Origin: Croceimicrobium hydrocarbonivorans
Lineage (GTDB): Bacteria > Bacteroidota > Bacteroidia > Flavobacteriales > Schleiferiaceae
Length of the DNA stretch: 64,000 nt
Direction of reading: 5' to 3'
Assembly (NCBI RefSeq): GCF_014524565.1
Contig: NZ_CP060139.1
Coordinates: 863,501 to 927,500 of the forward strand
The notes under the pieces were generated by a model. The model was not told the origin of the DNA. It worked only from the letters and a program-made list of their open reading frames with translations, and did not search any database. The position numbers and the translations under genes are program-made. Below are positions 8,991 through 16,512 of this stretch, piece by piece. The first letter of the stretch is position 1, and each line of letters opens with the position of its first letter.

Positions 8991-9016
8991 TCAGGAGATT
9001 AATTCCTGAATCAGGA
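8991..9016. repeat. Three alternating TCAGGA/TCCTGA arms
   Basis: TCAGGA (8991-8996), TCCTGA (9004-9009) and TCAGGA (9011-9016) allow two mutually exclusive hairpins in the spacer between divergent genes. Nothing else is recognised in the rest of 8939-9130. Confidence 0.35.
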
Positions 9017-9130
9017 TAAGGGTCCGGCATTTAGTCATGCACGGAATAAGTACCCAAATAGCCTCTTCCGATTTTTAAAATGAGCAATCAAAATGTGGGG
9101 CATAGATTAGTTCTTGATTAAATTCGGAAC

Positions 9131-9595
9131 ATGAATTTTGAAGCCTATATCAAGAATACTGGAGGCATTCCTTTTGTGATATGTGATTATGATGCTGCAC
9201 TCAAATTTATTGAGCAGCATTCCAAGCGAGTATTGATCTATGGTCCGGATCAAAAGGCCATACATCGGGCCTTGCAGCTGCGCAAAGATGGCTATGCATT
9301 GATTGCCTTAAGCAAGGCCATTTTAAAAAGCTGGAAATTGGAAGTGGGTGATCTGGTACAAATTAAGGTGGAGCCCGACACTTCTGAATTCGGCATGAGT
9401 TTCCCAGAGGAGTTCAAAATTGTTTTAGAGCAAGATCCGGAAGCGGCAGAGGTTTTTGAGAGACTAAAACCCGGTCGGCAAAGAGGGGTATTGCATTATG
9501 TAAGTCAGCCAAAAGGCGAAGAATCCCGCATTAAGCGTGCCCTTGAAATGGCAGAGAAAATGCGCACGGGTACTTTGCATGGAGGAATAGACTAG
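9131..9595 (+). CDS. YdeI/OmpD-associated family protein
   Basis: 154 residues. The central part has the DUF1905-like pattern, with ALIALSKAILKSWKLEVGDLVQIKVEPD at about residues 77-104. The C-terminal part resembles the YdeI helical tail: FERLKPGRQRGVLHYV, then KGEESRIKRALEMAEKM. Family members are small cytosolic proteins, sometimes described as bacteriocin-resistance proteins, without a proven activity. There is no signal peptide. The stop codon (9593-9595) directly abuts the stop of the convergent NADAR gene with no spacer. The family call is moderate to good; the biochemical role is unknown. Confidence 0.75.
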   Translation: MNFEAYIKNTGGIPFVICDYDAALKFIEQHSKRVLIYGPDQKAIHRALQLRKDGYALIALSKAILKSWKLEVGDLVQIKVEPDTSEFGMSFPEEFKIVLEQDPEAAEVFERLKPGRQRGVLHYVSQPKGEESRIKRALEMAEKMRTGTLHGGID

Positions 9596-10327
9596 CTAAA
9601 GCTTCTGGTAAAAACCCTCCCATCCCAAAGGCTCAGGATTATAAAGTTTGTATACCTGCTGTTCTCGTTCACTTAAAGCTTTATATTCTGTGGCAAAGTC
9701 TTTCTGTTCTTTTTCATTGGCTGACCTATCCCAAGCCGCGACTAAGTCCTTTTCCAATGCGGTAAAATGTCCAAATTCAGCCAGAAAATCCCGAGCTTCC
9801 ATAAGGGCAAAACCAAGTAAGTTTAATCCAGGCCATGCCTTAACATTCTGAATTTCGGGATGATCTTTTGCCATACCAATACCCCAAATACTATCTAGCG
9901 GACTGGCCTCCACTAAAACACGATTATGGGTATTCAGTAAAAAATCCATTAAATCAGGATTCTGATTAAACTTGTGAATATTCCCTAAGCGAACAATCTC
10001 AAATCGCTTTTGAAGCCAAATATCCTGATCAAAGTTTAAAACCTGGCGACCCAAATCCTTGGCTTCAGCAGGCTTTTTACTGGCTATAATCCTTTCAGCT
10101 ATTTCATGATTATCGAATAAGCGGGCCTTTTGTGCCATCATCCAATTCTCAGAAGTTTTATAGCTGTATCCATTAATGCTAAAAGGGCTCTCAAACCACT
10201 GACTAAAGCAAAAGCTCCCTACTGTTTCGCCTGCCCTAGAAGTATGTCCCCAGAAATAGAGGTATTTAAATAGGGTCCCATTCTCGATGCTCGAGACAAG
10301 CCATTCTTTTGAATAATGTGTTATCAT
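9596..10327 (-). CDS. NADAR/YbiA-like N-glycosidase-fold protein
   Basis: 243 residues, with the NADAR core at about residues 25-190: FWGHT near the start, SFCFSQWFESPF, YKTSENWMMAQKARLF, then LVEASPLDSIWGIGM and ARDFL. The family includes YbiA, which acts on toxic riboflavin-pathway intermediates, and NADAR proteins that remove ADP-ribose from guanine in DNA. Both are N-glycosidase reactions. No DarT-type toxin gene lies next to it, so the metabolic-repair role is as likely as the antitoxin role. A C-terminal helical extension of about 45 residues follows the core. The start is ATG at 10327. Converges with the YdeI-like gene with zero spacing. Confidence 0.85.
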   Translation of the reverse strand: MITHYSKEWLVSSIENGTLFKYLYFWGHTSRAGETVGSFCFSQWFESPFSINGYSYKTSENWMMAQKARLFDNHEIAERIIASKKPAEAKDLGRQVLNFDQDIWLQKRFEIVRLGNIHKFNQNPDLMDFLLNTHNRVLVEASPLDSIWGIGMAKDHPEIQNVKAWPGLNLLGFALMEARDFLAEFGHFTALEKDLVAAWDRSANEKEQKDFATEYKALSEREQQVYKLYNPEPLGWEGFYQKL

Positions 10328-10392
10328 GCTAAGGTTTAGGTTTTATAAGGAAAAAGATCTTTTTTCAAAGGAACTCCAGGTATTGGATCAGC

Positions 10393-10791
10393 TCAGTTTT
10401 TCTCCAGGAAATTGGTCTCTACTAATTCATCATCAATAATTATAAACAAGCGATTTCCTTTGCGGATAAACTTATGAAATTCGAATTGGACATCTGGCTC
10501 TTGCCTTTCTCCATCTAGCTCCTGCAATATAAGCGGCTCTTGCTCCCACATCCATGCTGAGGCATCTAAAAGTAAAGTGTCCTCATGATATTTATACTCC
10601 CCTGAAAAGATTAGCCAAGTATTACAAGACTGGCTACGCAGGCTAAAGGTCGAATCCGTCTTTAATTCCAATTGCAATCCACCAAAAGCAGATTGAAAAA
10701 CGAAGGTTTCAGCTGGCATGGCTTGCCCAAACAGATCAGGACTTATATTGATTAGAAATAGAGCTAAGCTCAAATAAAAAGAACATCTCAC
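10393..10791 (-). CDS. Small exported protein of unknown function
   Basis: 132 residues beginning with GTG at 10791; no in-frame ATG is available near the N-terminus. A hydrophobic signal peptide runs to about residue 23 (LFLINISPDLFGQA). The mature part is beta-rich with a pair TDSTFSLRSQSC ... WLIFSGEYKYHEDTLLL that recalls lipocalin-like small exported domains, but no family is recognised. It belongs to a run of minus-strand genes for small exported proteins and could be periplasmic. The GTG start lowers confidence somewhat. Confidence 0.6.
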   Translation of the reverse strand: MRCSFYLSLALFLINISPDLFGQAMPAETFVFQSAFGGLQLELKTDSTFSLRSQSCNTWLIFSGEYKYHEDTLLLDASAWMWEQEPLILQELDGERQEPDVQFEFHKFIRKGNRLFIIIDDELVETNFLEKN

Positions 10792-10831
10792 CGCATTATT
10801 AAATCAAAAATTAAAATTCCCATCCATTGTA

Positions 10832-11299
10832 TTATTCATCACGGGATGCTAAATTCTTTAAAACCAATTCAAGCAAATAAACAGGCTTAGACTCCTCACT
10901 TTCCCGAAAGTAAAATCTAAGGTTCGACCTATCCAATTGAAAAGCTACGGAAACAAGTGTCCCCAACTCCTCCTTTAGTCCTGAATTCTGAGCCCCTCTC
11001 TTCATTAAATAAGCTTCCTTTCCTTTTATGAACTCAATCCAAAATTCAGATTTGCATTCTGAGCAAGGAGTATCATCAAAATATAGAAGACTCAAACTAT
11101 CAGAAAGCTTAAAATCCTCCATTCTCAGATAGAGTGTTTTATTTTCAGAGTACTGATTATAATCTCGAAACAATTTATCTCCAATTGATAAATGCCAGTG
11201 GGAAATAGTATCATTTGCAAGTTGAGCTTGACCGAAGTATGGAAAACTAAGGAAGCTAAAAATCATAAGTAACTGAATTGGGTGTATGAAGCGGACCAT
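10832..11299 (-). CDS. Exported hypothetical protein
   Basis: 155 residues starting with ATG at 11299. The N-terminus is a signal peptide (IQLLMIFSFLSFPYFGQAQ, cleavage near residue 26). The mature part holds a close cysteine pair in TPCSECKSEFW (about residue 80) and a charged beta-rich C-terminus. No family is recognised. The 29-base sequence just upstream of its start is repeated almost exactly before another membrane-protein gene 1.25 kb away, so the two may share control or arose by duplication of a leader. Confidence 0.65.
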   Translation of the reverse strand: MVRFIHPIQLLMIFSFLSFPYFGQAQLANDTISHWHLSIGDKLFRDYNQYSENKTLYLRMEDFKLSDSLSLLYFDDTPCSECKSEFWIEFIKGKEAYLMKRGAQNSGLKEELGTLVSVAFQLDRSNLRFYFRESEESKPVYLLELVLKNLASRDE

Positions 11300-11302
11300 G
11301 AC

Positions 11303-11331
11303 TTTGGTTTATTCAATTGCTATTAGCTGAA
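11303..11331 (-). repeat. Duplicated 29-base leader, copy 1
   Basis: The 29 bases directly before the start at 11299 match 12555-12583 at 28 of 29 positions, in the same place relative to another start codon. On the sense strand it contains the palindrome CAATTG and an AATAAACC stretch just before the ATG. Confidence 0.6.
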
Positions 11332-11387
11332 ATCACATTAGGTTTTTCTTTAGACGGAAATTGAGCCCCTTCCAGTATCTCTATTTA

Positions 11388-11921
11388 CTAAGGAATAAAA
11401 ATCTCCTTCATCCTTGAAACCCAACCATTTTCCACCCAGATAAAGAAGGGATTCCCTCGTGCTTCAAATTCATCTTGAAAATTCCCAAAATACAATGAAT
11501 CAAGTCCATTTAGACCCGGAACTGATTCTATTCGTGTGGCTTCATTAAGACGATAGGCCCGAAGTCTTGGATTATCATTTGCGATGAAATAATCATTGAA
11601 CACGAAATAGTTTGTATCCCCATTATCTAAAATCTCGAGCTCCGCTTGACCTCTTTTCCGAGCTTCTTCAATTGCTTGGTCGAAGGTGTAATATTGAATA
11701 AAGTCTACCACCACATAGATTTCACCATCCCTTTCAAAAGCATTTTGAATATGGCAGTAGCTACTATCCTCTTTCATATCCAATTCCAAATCCAAAGCTT
11801 TCATTTGTGAGGGAGAATCACCCGCAATTGGCTCATTACCTCCCTGGTTCTCTGAATTTAATTCAGGATTAGAACAGGCACTAATGAAAAACAATAGATA
11901 AACTGTGATGACTAACTTCAT
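11388..11921 (-). CDS. Lipoprotein of unknown function
   Basis: 177 residues with a lipoprotein signal peptide: MKLVITVYLLFFISAC, lipobox around ISAC with Cys16 as the acylated residue. After a short polar linker comes an acidic and aromatic domain (GEIYVVVDFIQYYTFDQAIEEARKRG, TNYFVFNDYFIANDNPRL). The EEARKRGQAELEI segment recalls a helical hairpin, but no family is recognised. It lies in a run of minus-strand genes for small envelope proteins. Location in the outer or inner membrane is inferred from the lipobox only. Confidence 0.7.
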   Translation of the reverse strand: MKLVITVYLLFFISACSNPELNSENQGGNEPIAGDSPSQMKALDLELDMKEDSSYCHIQNAFERDGEIYVVVDFIQYYTFDQAIEEARKRGQAELEILDNGDTNYFVFNDYFIANDNPRLRAYRLNEATRIESVPGLNGLDSLYFGNFQDEFEARGNPFFIWVENGWVSRMKEIFIP

Positions 11922-11984
11922 GATTTCTAAAAAGTGGAATAGGTGTTAATGCTTCTCATCTGACATGGCTTGCACCCAAAGCTT

Positions 11985-12551
11985 TTAATCGGAATTATCT
12001 CTTTGGCTTTCAATTTTTGAATGAGTGATAGGTTCTCCAAAATAGGCGCGCATCCAAGTGGTAGAATACACCTTGAGACAACTTAGGCTAAAGACAACAA
12101 CAAGCAATGCCTCTGTCCCGTAAATCAATAAATCATTCCCAAAGTCTTCATTTCTTAAAACCCACCAACTGCGATAAATAGTAAAAACGCTCAGTATTGC
12201 AAACCAAGGTATCAACCTAAGAAACCATCGTTTAGCGCCAATACTTCGATTGATCATCCGTAAAGCAAATTGGACTAAAAAAAGGACCAGAAAAAGCTGG
12301 GCAAAATAAAGCGCCACATAAAATGGGCCCGGTAAAAAGCCAATACTCTGGTTGTATGTTGAAATAGTCCAATCAAAATTTCGAACTGCTTCTGCAAGCT
12401 CAAGTAAATAACTGGCGTAATTCAGGATAAATAATCCCAAAAGTAGAATTTGGAAAAACTTAGCTTTTCGATTCTTCCCGAGATCTTTTTTGAAGTCGCG
12501 GCCAAAGCTGAAAATCAAAAGAAACAGAACTAATAAATTGAAGCCGATCAT
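11985..12551 (-). CDS. Integral membrane protein of unknown function
   Basis: 188 residues with about five hydrophobic helices: N-terminal LLVLFLLIFSF, ILLLGLFILNYASYLLEL, YVALYFAQLFLVLFLVQFAL, LIPWFAILSVFTIYRSW and LIYGTEALLVVVFSLSCL. The C-terminal tail is polar. No family signature is recognised. The leader immediately before the ATG at 12551 is the second copy of a 29-base repeat also found before the exported gene at 11299. Confidence 0.65.
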   Translation of the reverse strand: MIGFNLLVLFLLIFSFGRDFKKDLGKNRKAKFFQILLLGLFILNYASYLLELAEAVRNFDWTISTYNQSIGFLPGPFYVALYFAQLFLVLFLVQFALRMINRSIGAKRWFLRLIPWFAILSVFTIYRSWWVLRNEDFGNDLLIYGTEALLVVVFSLSCLKVYSTTWMRAYFGEPITHSKIESQRDNSD

Positions 12552-12554
12552 AGG

Positions 12555-12583
12555 TTTGGTTTATTCAATTGCTATTAACTGAA
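12555..12583 (-). repeat. Duplicated 29-base leader, copy 2
   Basis: Matches 11303-11331 at 28 of 29 bases and sits 3 bases upstream of the ATG at 12551. The similarity stops at both ends of the 29 bases, and the two coding regions that follow are unrelated. Confidence 0.6.
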
Positions 12584-12610
12584 TCCAGAAAACTTCAAAG
12601 ATGGCTCTTC

Positions 12611-12991
12611 CTATTCAGTTAAACCAGTTAAAAATTTAAAGCCTCCAAACAGCATCCTGCCGGCATCAAAAACCTTAGACTCAGGCTGCATTAATGGACC
12701 TACTAATTTGGACATGCGTGGATCTTGCGGCACTTTCTTATTCGCATCTTCCCGAATATCCTTGGAAGGGAAAAGAGCCCAACCAAATATTACTAGCTCA
12801 TTCTCCTTAAGACCCGCTGCCTCCACAAAGGATTTTGTACCGGGCAGACTTAGATCATCACCTACAAATTCGTAGTAAGCTTGCACCCCGTATTCCATCC
12901 AAATCGCTGCTACCGCCTCAGCGACCTTTTGGTATTCCTGAAGATGTTCCTCTGCTATAGGAAATAGAAAAGCATCGATATAGCTACTCAT
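12611..12991 (-). CDS. DUF1428 family protein
   Basis: 126 residues matching the DUF1428 (YbaA-like) pattern: SYIDAFLFPIAEEHLQEYQKVAEAVAAIWMEYGVQ at the start, FGWALFPSKDIREDANKKV in the middle and FDAGRMLFGGFKFL at the end. The fold is a dimeric alpha/beta barrel of the ABM type. Members are short cytosolic proteins without a known substrate. The gene diverges from a small membrane-protein operon. The space between them holds the perfect palindrome TTGACTTAAGTCAA, 84 bases upstream of this start. Family call is good. Confidence 0.88.
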   Translation of the reverse strand: MSSYIDAFLFPIAEEHLQEYQKVAEAVAAIWMEYGVQAYYEFVGDDLSLPGTKSFVEAAGLKENELVIFGWALFPSKDIREDANKKVPQDPRMSKLVGPLMQPESKVFDAGRMLFGGFKFLTGLTE

Positions 12992-13074
12992 ATTCTTTGA
13001 TTTAGATTAAAACCTGCCTTGCTAAAACTATCACAAATCGGTGAAAAATTCTCATGAATGAGCCACTTAAAATC

Positions 13075-13088
13075 TTGACTTAAGTCAA
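13075..13088. promoter_or_regulatory. Perfect palindrome of Fnr/Dnr type between divergent genes
   Basis: TTGACTTAAGTCAA is a perfect 14-base palindrome of the form TTGAC-N4-GTCAA, the pattern bound by Crp/Fnr-family regulators such as Dnr. A Crp/Fnr-family gene lies 1.9 kb away at 14947-15546. It stands 66 bases before the small gene at 13154 and 84 bases before the DUF1428 gene. Confidence 0.55.
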
Positions 13089-13153
13089 TGCAGGGCAATT
13101 CCTTATGGGGAATCTTTGCCTCAAGAAACTAAGGACTATCCTAAAACATAAAA

Positions 13154-13318
13154 ATGAAAAACGAAAAACACCTTTTAAAAGGCTTGATACTCGGACTGGT
13201 ACCCGGAAGCCTCATTGGGCTGCTTACTGATAATATTGGTTTGTGGATTTGTCTCGGCTTGACCATTGGCGCTGCAATCGGCACAGGTATTAAAAAACAA
13301 GCCAAAGAAGATGTCTAA
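13154..13318 (+). CDS. Small two-helix membrane protein
   Basis: A 54-residue reading frame, ATG at 13154, stop TAA at 13316-13318. It has two hydrophobic helices (LLKGLILGLVPGSLIGLL and LWICLGLTIGAAIGTGI), with polar, charged ends. Its stop overlaps the ATG of the DUF4386 gene by eight bases (ATGTCTAA), which strongly suggests translational coupling. The 19 bases around its start are identical to those around the start of the TonB receptor at 23191, an A-rich Bacteroidota-type initiation region. Function unknown; possibly a partner of the DUF4386 protein. Confidence 0.65.
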   Translation: MKNEKHLLKGLILGLVPGSLIGLLTDNIGLWICLGLTIGAAIGTGIKKQAKEDV

Positions 13319-14036
13319 ACTAAAGAAGCCTCAATCTCGATTTAGTTCTGCTAAAGTTGCCGGCTTGCTTTATTTGGTAATTGCCATTATAGGCGGATTA
13401 AGTATTGAATATATTCCTGAAGAATTAGTGGTTTATGACAATGCCGCTTTAAGCTTTCAAAACTTGAAGGAACATTGGAATCTCTTTCAATTAGCTATTG
13501 CCGGTGATATTGCCGTTTTACTTTTCGAGACCTTCCTCACGGTATTGCTTTATCAATTATTCAAATCCAGCCATCAAACCAGCATGCTGATTGCCAGCTA
13601 TTCACGCTTGGCTATGGCCATCATAATGGGAATGAATTTGATCAATTATCTGATACCCGCCTTATTGATTTTGGAACCTGAGCTTGGCAGCGCATTTAAC
13701 AGCGCTCAACTGGAAAGCTTAAACCTCATCTTCCTTAAGGCCCATAAATTTGGAGAATTCGCTTGGCAAATATTTTTTGCTATTCATCTATTTTGTCTGG
13801 GATATGTAATTCACCGTTCCCCAGACACTCCAAAATTTTTGGGTTCAGTCATGCTCATAGGCGGTATAGCTTATGCTGGTGATAGCATTTTGCACTTGCT
13901 TATCATTCCCGCGGGCCTTTTGCAACAAAGTTTTAGCCTCTTGCTTATTCTGGCTGTTATCTCCGAATTCTGGTTTGCCTTCTGGCTACTAATCAAAGGC
14001 TACACTATTCAGGAGCCTGTTAAAGCTCAACCTTAA
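13311..14036 (+). CDS. DUF4386 family integral membrane protein
   Basis: 241 residues from the ATG at 13311. An earlier TTG at 13266 in the same frame lies inside the preceding small gene and is less likely. Six to seven hydrophobic helices follow a short basic N-terminus. The DUF4386 hallmarks are AGLLYLVIAIIGGLSIEYI at the first helix, SYSRLAMAIIMGMNLI in the middle and FAWQIFFAIHLFCLGYVI. The family is of unknown function and often lies beside regulators. Here it sits in a three-gene run (small membrane protein, DUF4386, hydrolase) behind a Dnr-type palindrome. Confidence 0.82.
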   Translation: MSKLKKPQSRFSSAKVAGLLYLVIAIIGGLSIEYIPEELVVYDNAALSFQNLKEHWNLFQLAIAGDIAVLLFETFLTVLLYQLFKSSHQTSMLIASYSRLAMAIIMGMNLINYLIPALLILEPELGSAFNSAQLESLNLIFLKAHKFGEFAWQIFFAIHLFCLGYVIHRSPDTPKFLGSVMLIGGIAYAGDSILHLLIIPAGLLQQSFSLLLILAVISEFWFAFWLLIKGYTIQEPVKAQP

Positions 14037-14047
14037 ATCTGATTCCA

Positions 14048-14914
14048 TTGAATCCCTACTTCAAATCTCAAGCTGGTCAGGAGAAAATATTAAATCTCTA
14101 TGATCAGAAGCTTCAAGAGCTTAATATCGACTACGATTCCATCACTCTTAAAACCAGTTTTGGTGAGACGCATATAATTGCGGCCGGGAACATTCATTTG
14201 CCTCCGCTCATTATCGTCCACGGCTCTAATGGTTGTGCTCCAATTGCCTTGGAAACTTATCCTAAGCTCCATCTGAATTTCAGAGTTTATGCGGTAGATG
14301 TTCTCTCTCAACCTAATAAGAGTGCGGGCACCCGACTAAGCATGAAGGATAAATCTTACGGACAATGGATGCATGATGTAATAGATGAATTGCAATTGGA
14401 AAAAGTAAGCCTGCTGGGCTTCTCCTTTGGTGGTCTGGTTATCTTAAAAAGTCTGGAGTATTCTAGTAGTAAAATCGATCAGGTGTTTTTAGCAGCGCCG
14501 GCTTATATCGTAAATGGCAATCCTTTGCGCAACTTATGGACGATTTTCAGACCGATGAAAAAGTACATGAAGTCGAAAGACATCAAATACCTGAAACAAT
14601 TTCTATCGGATGTATTCTCCGAACCAAATGAATTTGCGCTTAAGTTTTTAGCTCAGGTCTTCTTGCATTTCAAAATGGATTTCAGTCCCGTTCCCAGGAT
14701 TTCCAAAGCAGCTGCTCAAGCAATCACCACACCTATTACCCTATTTGCTGCAGAAAATGACCTTATGTTTCCAGGGCCAAAAATGATTAAAAGGGCTCGT
14801 CAAATTTTCCCCTCCCTCAAGGAGGCTTATCTACTTGAAAATTCGAAGCATGTCCAAAACAGAAATGATAATTCGAAAATCGAATCTTTGGTCAGAGACA
14901 GCTACCAGCCCTAA
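14048..14914 (+). CDS. Alpha/beta hydrolase
   Basis: 288 residues from a TTG start at 14048; no in-frame ATG exists near the N-terminus, and MNPYFKS is a natural beginning for the family. The catalytic triad can be read: nucleophile elbow GFSFGG with Ser126, Asp238 in AAENDLMF and His268 in NSKHVQ. The oxyanion strand is IIVHGSNG (about 55-62). A helical lid lies between about residues 155 and 220. Substrate is unknown; carboxylesterase or lactonase activity is typical. The gene starts 11 bases after the DUF4386 stop, so it is probably the third gene of that operon. Confidence 0.85.
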   Translation: MNPYFKSQAGQEKILNLYDQKLQELNIDYDSITLKTSFGETHIIAAGNIHLPPLIIVHGSNGCAPIALETYPKLHLNFRVYAVDVLSQPNKSAGTRLSMKDKSYGQWMHDVIDELQLEKVSLLGFSFGGLVILKSLEYSSSKIDQVFLAAPAYIVNGNPLRNLWTIFRPMKKYMKSKDIKYLKQFLSDVFSEPNEFALKFLAQVFLHFKMDFSPVPRISKAAAQAITTPITLFAAENDLMFPGPKMIKRARQIFPSLKEAYLLENSKHVQNRNDNSKIESLVRDSYQP

Positions 14915-14946
14915 ATCGTGCTTGAGGAAAACATGGGAAGACTGCT

Positions 14947-15546
14947 CTACTTCTTCTGATAAGCCCTTTTCTTAATGCGGCTCATCGATTCCGGGGTGAT
15001 CCCCAAATAGCTGGCGATTTGATGCTGGGGCACCCGATTCATTAGTTGGGGATTGTTCTCCATTAAATCTTTGAAACGCTCTTCAGGGCTCGAGCTCATA
15101 AAAAAGGCCATTCTTTCTTGTAAAGCTCCGGCTTCTTTTTCTACTTCCTGACTCAAGAACTCTTTAAGCCGTGGAAGGCGCTCGCACATTTGATCAATTA
15201 AGGATTGTGTCCCGACGGTCAGCACGCAATCCTCTGCACAGACCAGGTAGTGCTTAGAGGCCAAGTGATTTGTATAACTGGAAAATGAATTCACCGCTTG
15301 ACCTTCCGTGAAAAATGCCGTGGTTTTCTCTTGCCCATCTTTTAAACGGTACTCCCGAACACAGCCTTTTATAACCGCATAGCACTCTTTGGCAATCTCA
15401 CCTTCACTCAATAAAACATGCCCTTTCTTAAATGCTTTTAAATTGGTTTTCTCAACAATGATATCTACCTCCTCCGCTTTTAGAAAGGGAAAGCTGGTGA
15501 TTAGTTTACGTAGTTCCACTTGTAGATCCGTCATTTCATTTTCCAT
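14947..15546 (-). CDS. Crp/Fnr-family transcriptional regulator
   Basis: 199 residues from the ATG at 15546. A longer frame up to 15612 would overlap the neighbouring gene by 40 bases and add residues not typical of the family. The cyclic-nucleotide-binding-type barrel covers about residues 15-125 (KKGHVLLSEGEIAKECYAVIKG, then GQAVNSFSSY). A C-terminal winged helix has a short recognition helix, HQIASYLGITPESMSRIKK. The two cysteines in the barrel (KECY and the CAEDC stretch) are not arranged as an Fnr iron-sulfur site. A perfect TTGAC-N4-GTCAA palindrome lies 1.9 kb away before a three-gene operon and may be its operator. The effector is unknown. Confidence 0.88.
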   Translation of the reverse strand: MENEMTDLQVELRKLITSFPFLKAEEVDIIVEKTNLKAFKKGHVLLSEGEIAKECYAVIKGCVREYRLKDGQEKTTAFFTEGQAVNSFSSYTNHLASKHYLVCAEDCVLTVGTQSLIDQMCERLPRLKEFLSQEVEKEAGALQERMAFFMSSSPEERFKDLMENNPQLMNRVPQHQIASYLGITPESMSRIKKRAYQKK

Positions 15547-15572
15547 TTTTCCTGCAAATCGGTCATGCTTCA

Positions 15573-16052
15573 CTATTTCCTCCCGAAGCTGAGCAGTCCA
15601 AAATGGCTCCAATCTAAAACCCAGCTTAATTTCAGGTCAAATATGGTTAAATCATCTGAGCTTGGATACCAGAAACAAGCATAGTGCTCTACAAAAATTG
15701 CCCAAGGCAAGAGCATGGCTTCAGTAGCTTCCCAAGACAAAGCAATTAACTGATTTCCGGGAATCCTCCTTTTATCCAACCACATTTGAATTTCCTGGGC
15801 CTTCGAATCAGTAGCCTGTAACTGATCATATTCCTTAAATAATTGGGGATCAAGTGATCGTCCTTTATAGAACTGAAACTGATTAATTTCTGACCATAAG
15901 AAGAGAGCTGCCTCCTCCTCCAAGGGAATCAATTGCGCCAGCAAATCCGGAGCTAATTGATCAAAATCCGGGTCCTTAAAACGCCACTGCAAAGGGAACT
16001 CCGATAGGGGTCGTTTAAATTCGATTAGGTTCTTAAAGTTTGGCTTCATCAT
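15573..16052 (-). CDS. Cytosolic protein of unknown function, perhaps DUF2947-like
   Basis: 159 residues without signal peptide or membrane helix. The layout, a start FKRPLSEFPLQWRFKDPDFDQL, a tryptophan-containing helix (AALFLWSEINQF) and the end WAIFVEHYACFWYPSSDDLTIFD, resembles the DUF2947 family in spacing of aromatic residues. The likeness was judged by eye and is weak. It lies at the end of a minus-strand run of small genes that includes a barstar-like protein, a setting that can hold immunity proteins. No function is claimed. Confidence 0.6.
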   Translation of the reverse strand: MMKPNFKNLIEFKRPLSEFPLQWRFKDPDFDQLAPDLLAQLIPLEEEAALFLWSEINQFQFYKGRSLDPQLFKEYDQLQATDSKAQEIQMWLDKRRIPGNQLIALSWEATEAMLLPWAIFVEHYACFWYPSSDDLTIFDLKLSWVLDWSHFGLLSFGRK

Positions 16053-16084
16053 TTAGTACGAATCCTGAAAATTGCCGGACCAAT

Positions 16085-16498
16085 TTAAGGTGCTTTAGCT
16101 ATGACTACATTAATCCCGAATTGACCCTCCAGACCTAATTCAGATGAATCCCCAATTCCATTATTCCCTAGAATCATTGTGAAGGCATTTCCTTTAAGGA
16201 AAGGACCGAGTTGAGCATTGTCCATGTCTCTTTGCACCAATAAAGAATCTGAAATTAGTAACAGACTGTCCATTGGCTTGTGCTTCAGACTGTACAAGTG
16301 ATAATTTGACGATATAAGGCAGAAGTTAAATGGCTCTAATTCTGACACATTAAAAACAAGACTAAGGGAGTCTTTTGGAGCCATTACCACTTCTTCAAAG
16401 TCCAGCTCAGGAACTAAAGTAATATCAGATATCCGCCTCTGTTGCCTACTACAGGCACTACAAAACAGGAGTGAAAAAACTAAAAACCTGAACGACAT
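16085..16498 (-). CDS. Probable lipoprotein of unknown function
   Basis: 137 residues from the ATG at 16498; a TTG at 16516 in the same frame is a less likely start. The signal peptide MSFRFLVFSLLFCSAC ends in a lipobox-like sequence, with Cys16 the likely acylated residue, although the cysteine at position 13 is unusual. The mature part is beta-rich (LSLVFNVSELEPFNFCLISSN) and ends in a glycine-rich segment. No family recognised. The start lies 15 bases behind the barstar-like gene on the same strand. Confidence 0.6.
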   Translation of the reverse strand: MSFRFLVFSLLFCSACSRQQRRISDITLVPELDFEEVVMAPKDSLSLVFNVSELEPFNFCLISSNYHLYSLKHKPMDSLLLISDSLLVQRDMDNAQLGPFLKGNAFTMILGNNGIGDSSELGLEGQFGINVVIAKAP

Positions 16499-16512
16499 GC
16501 TTCCCTTTTTAA

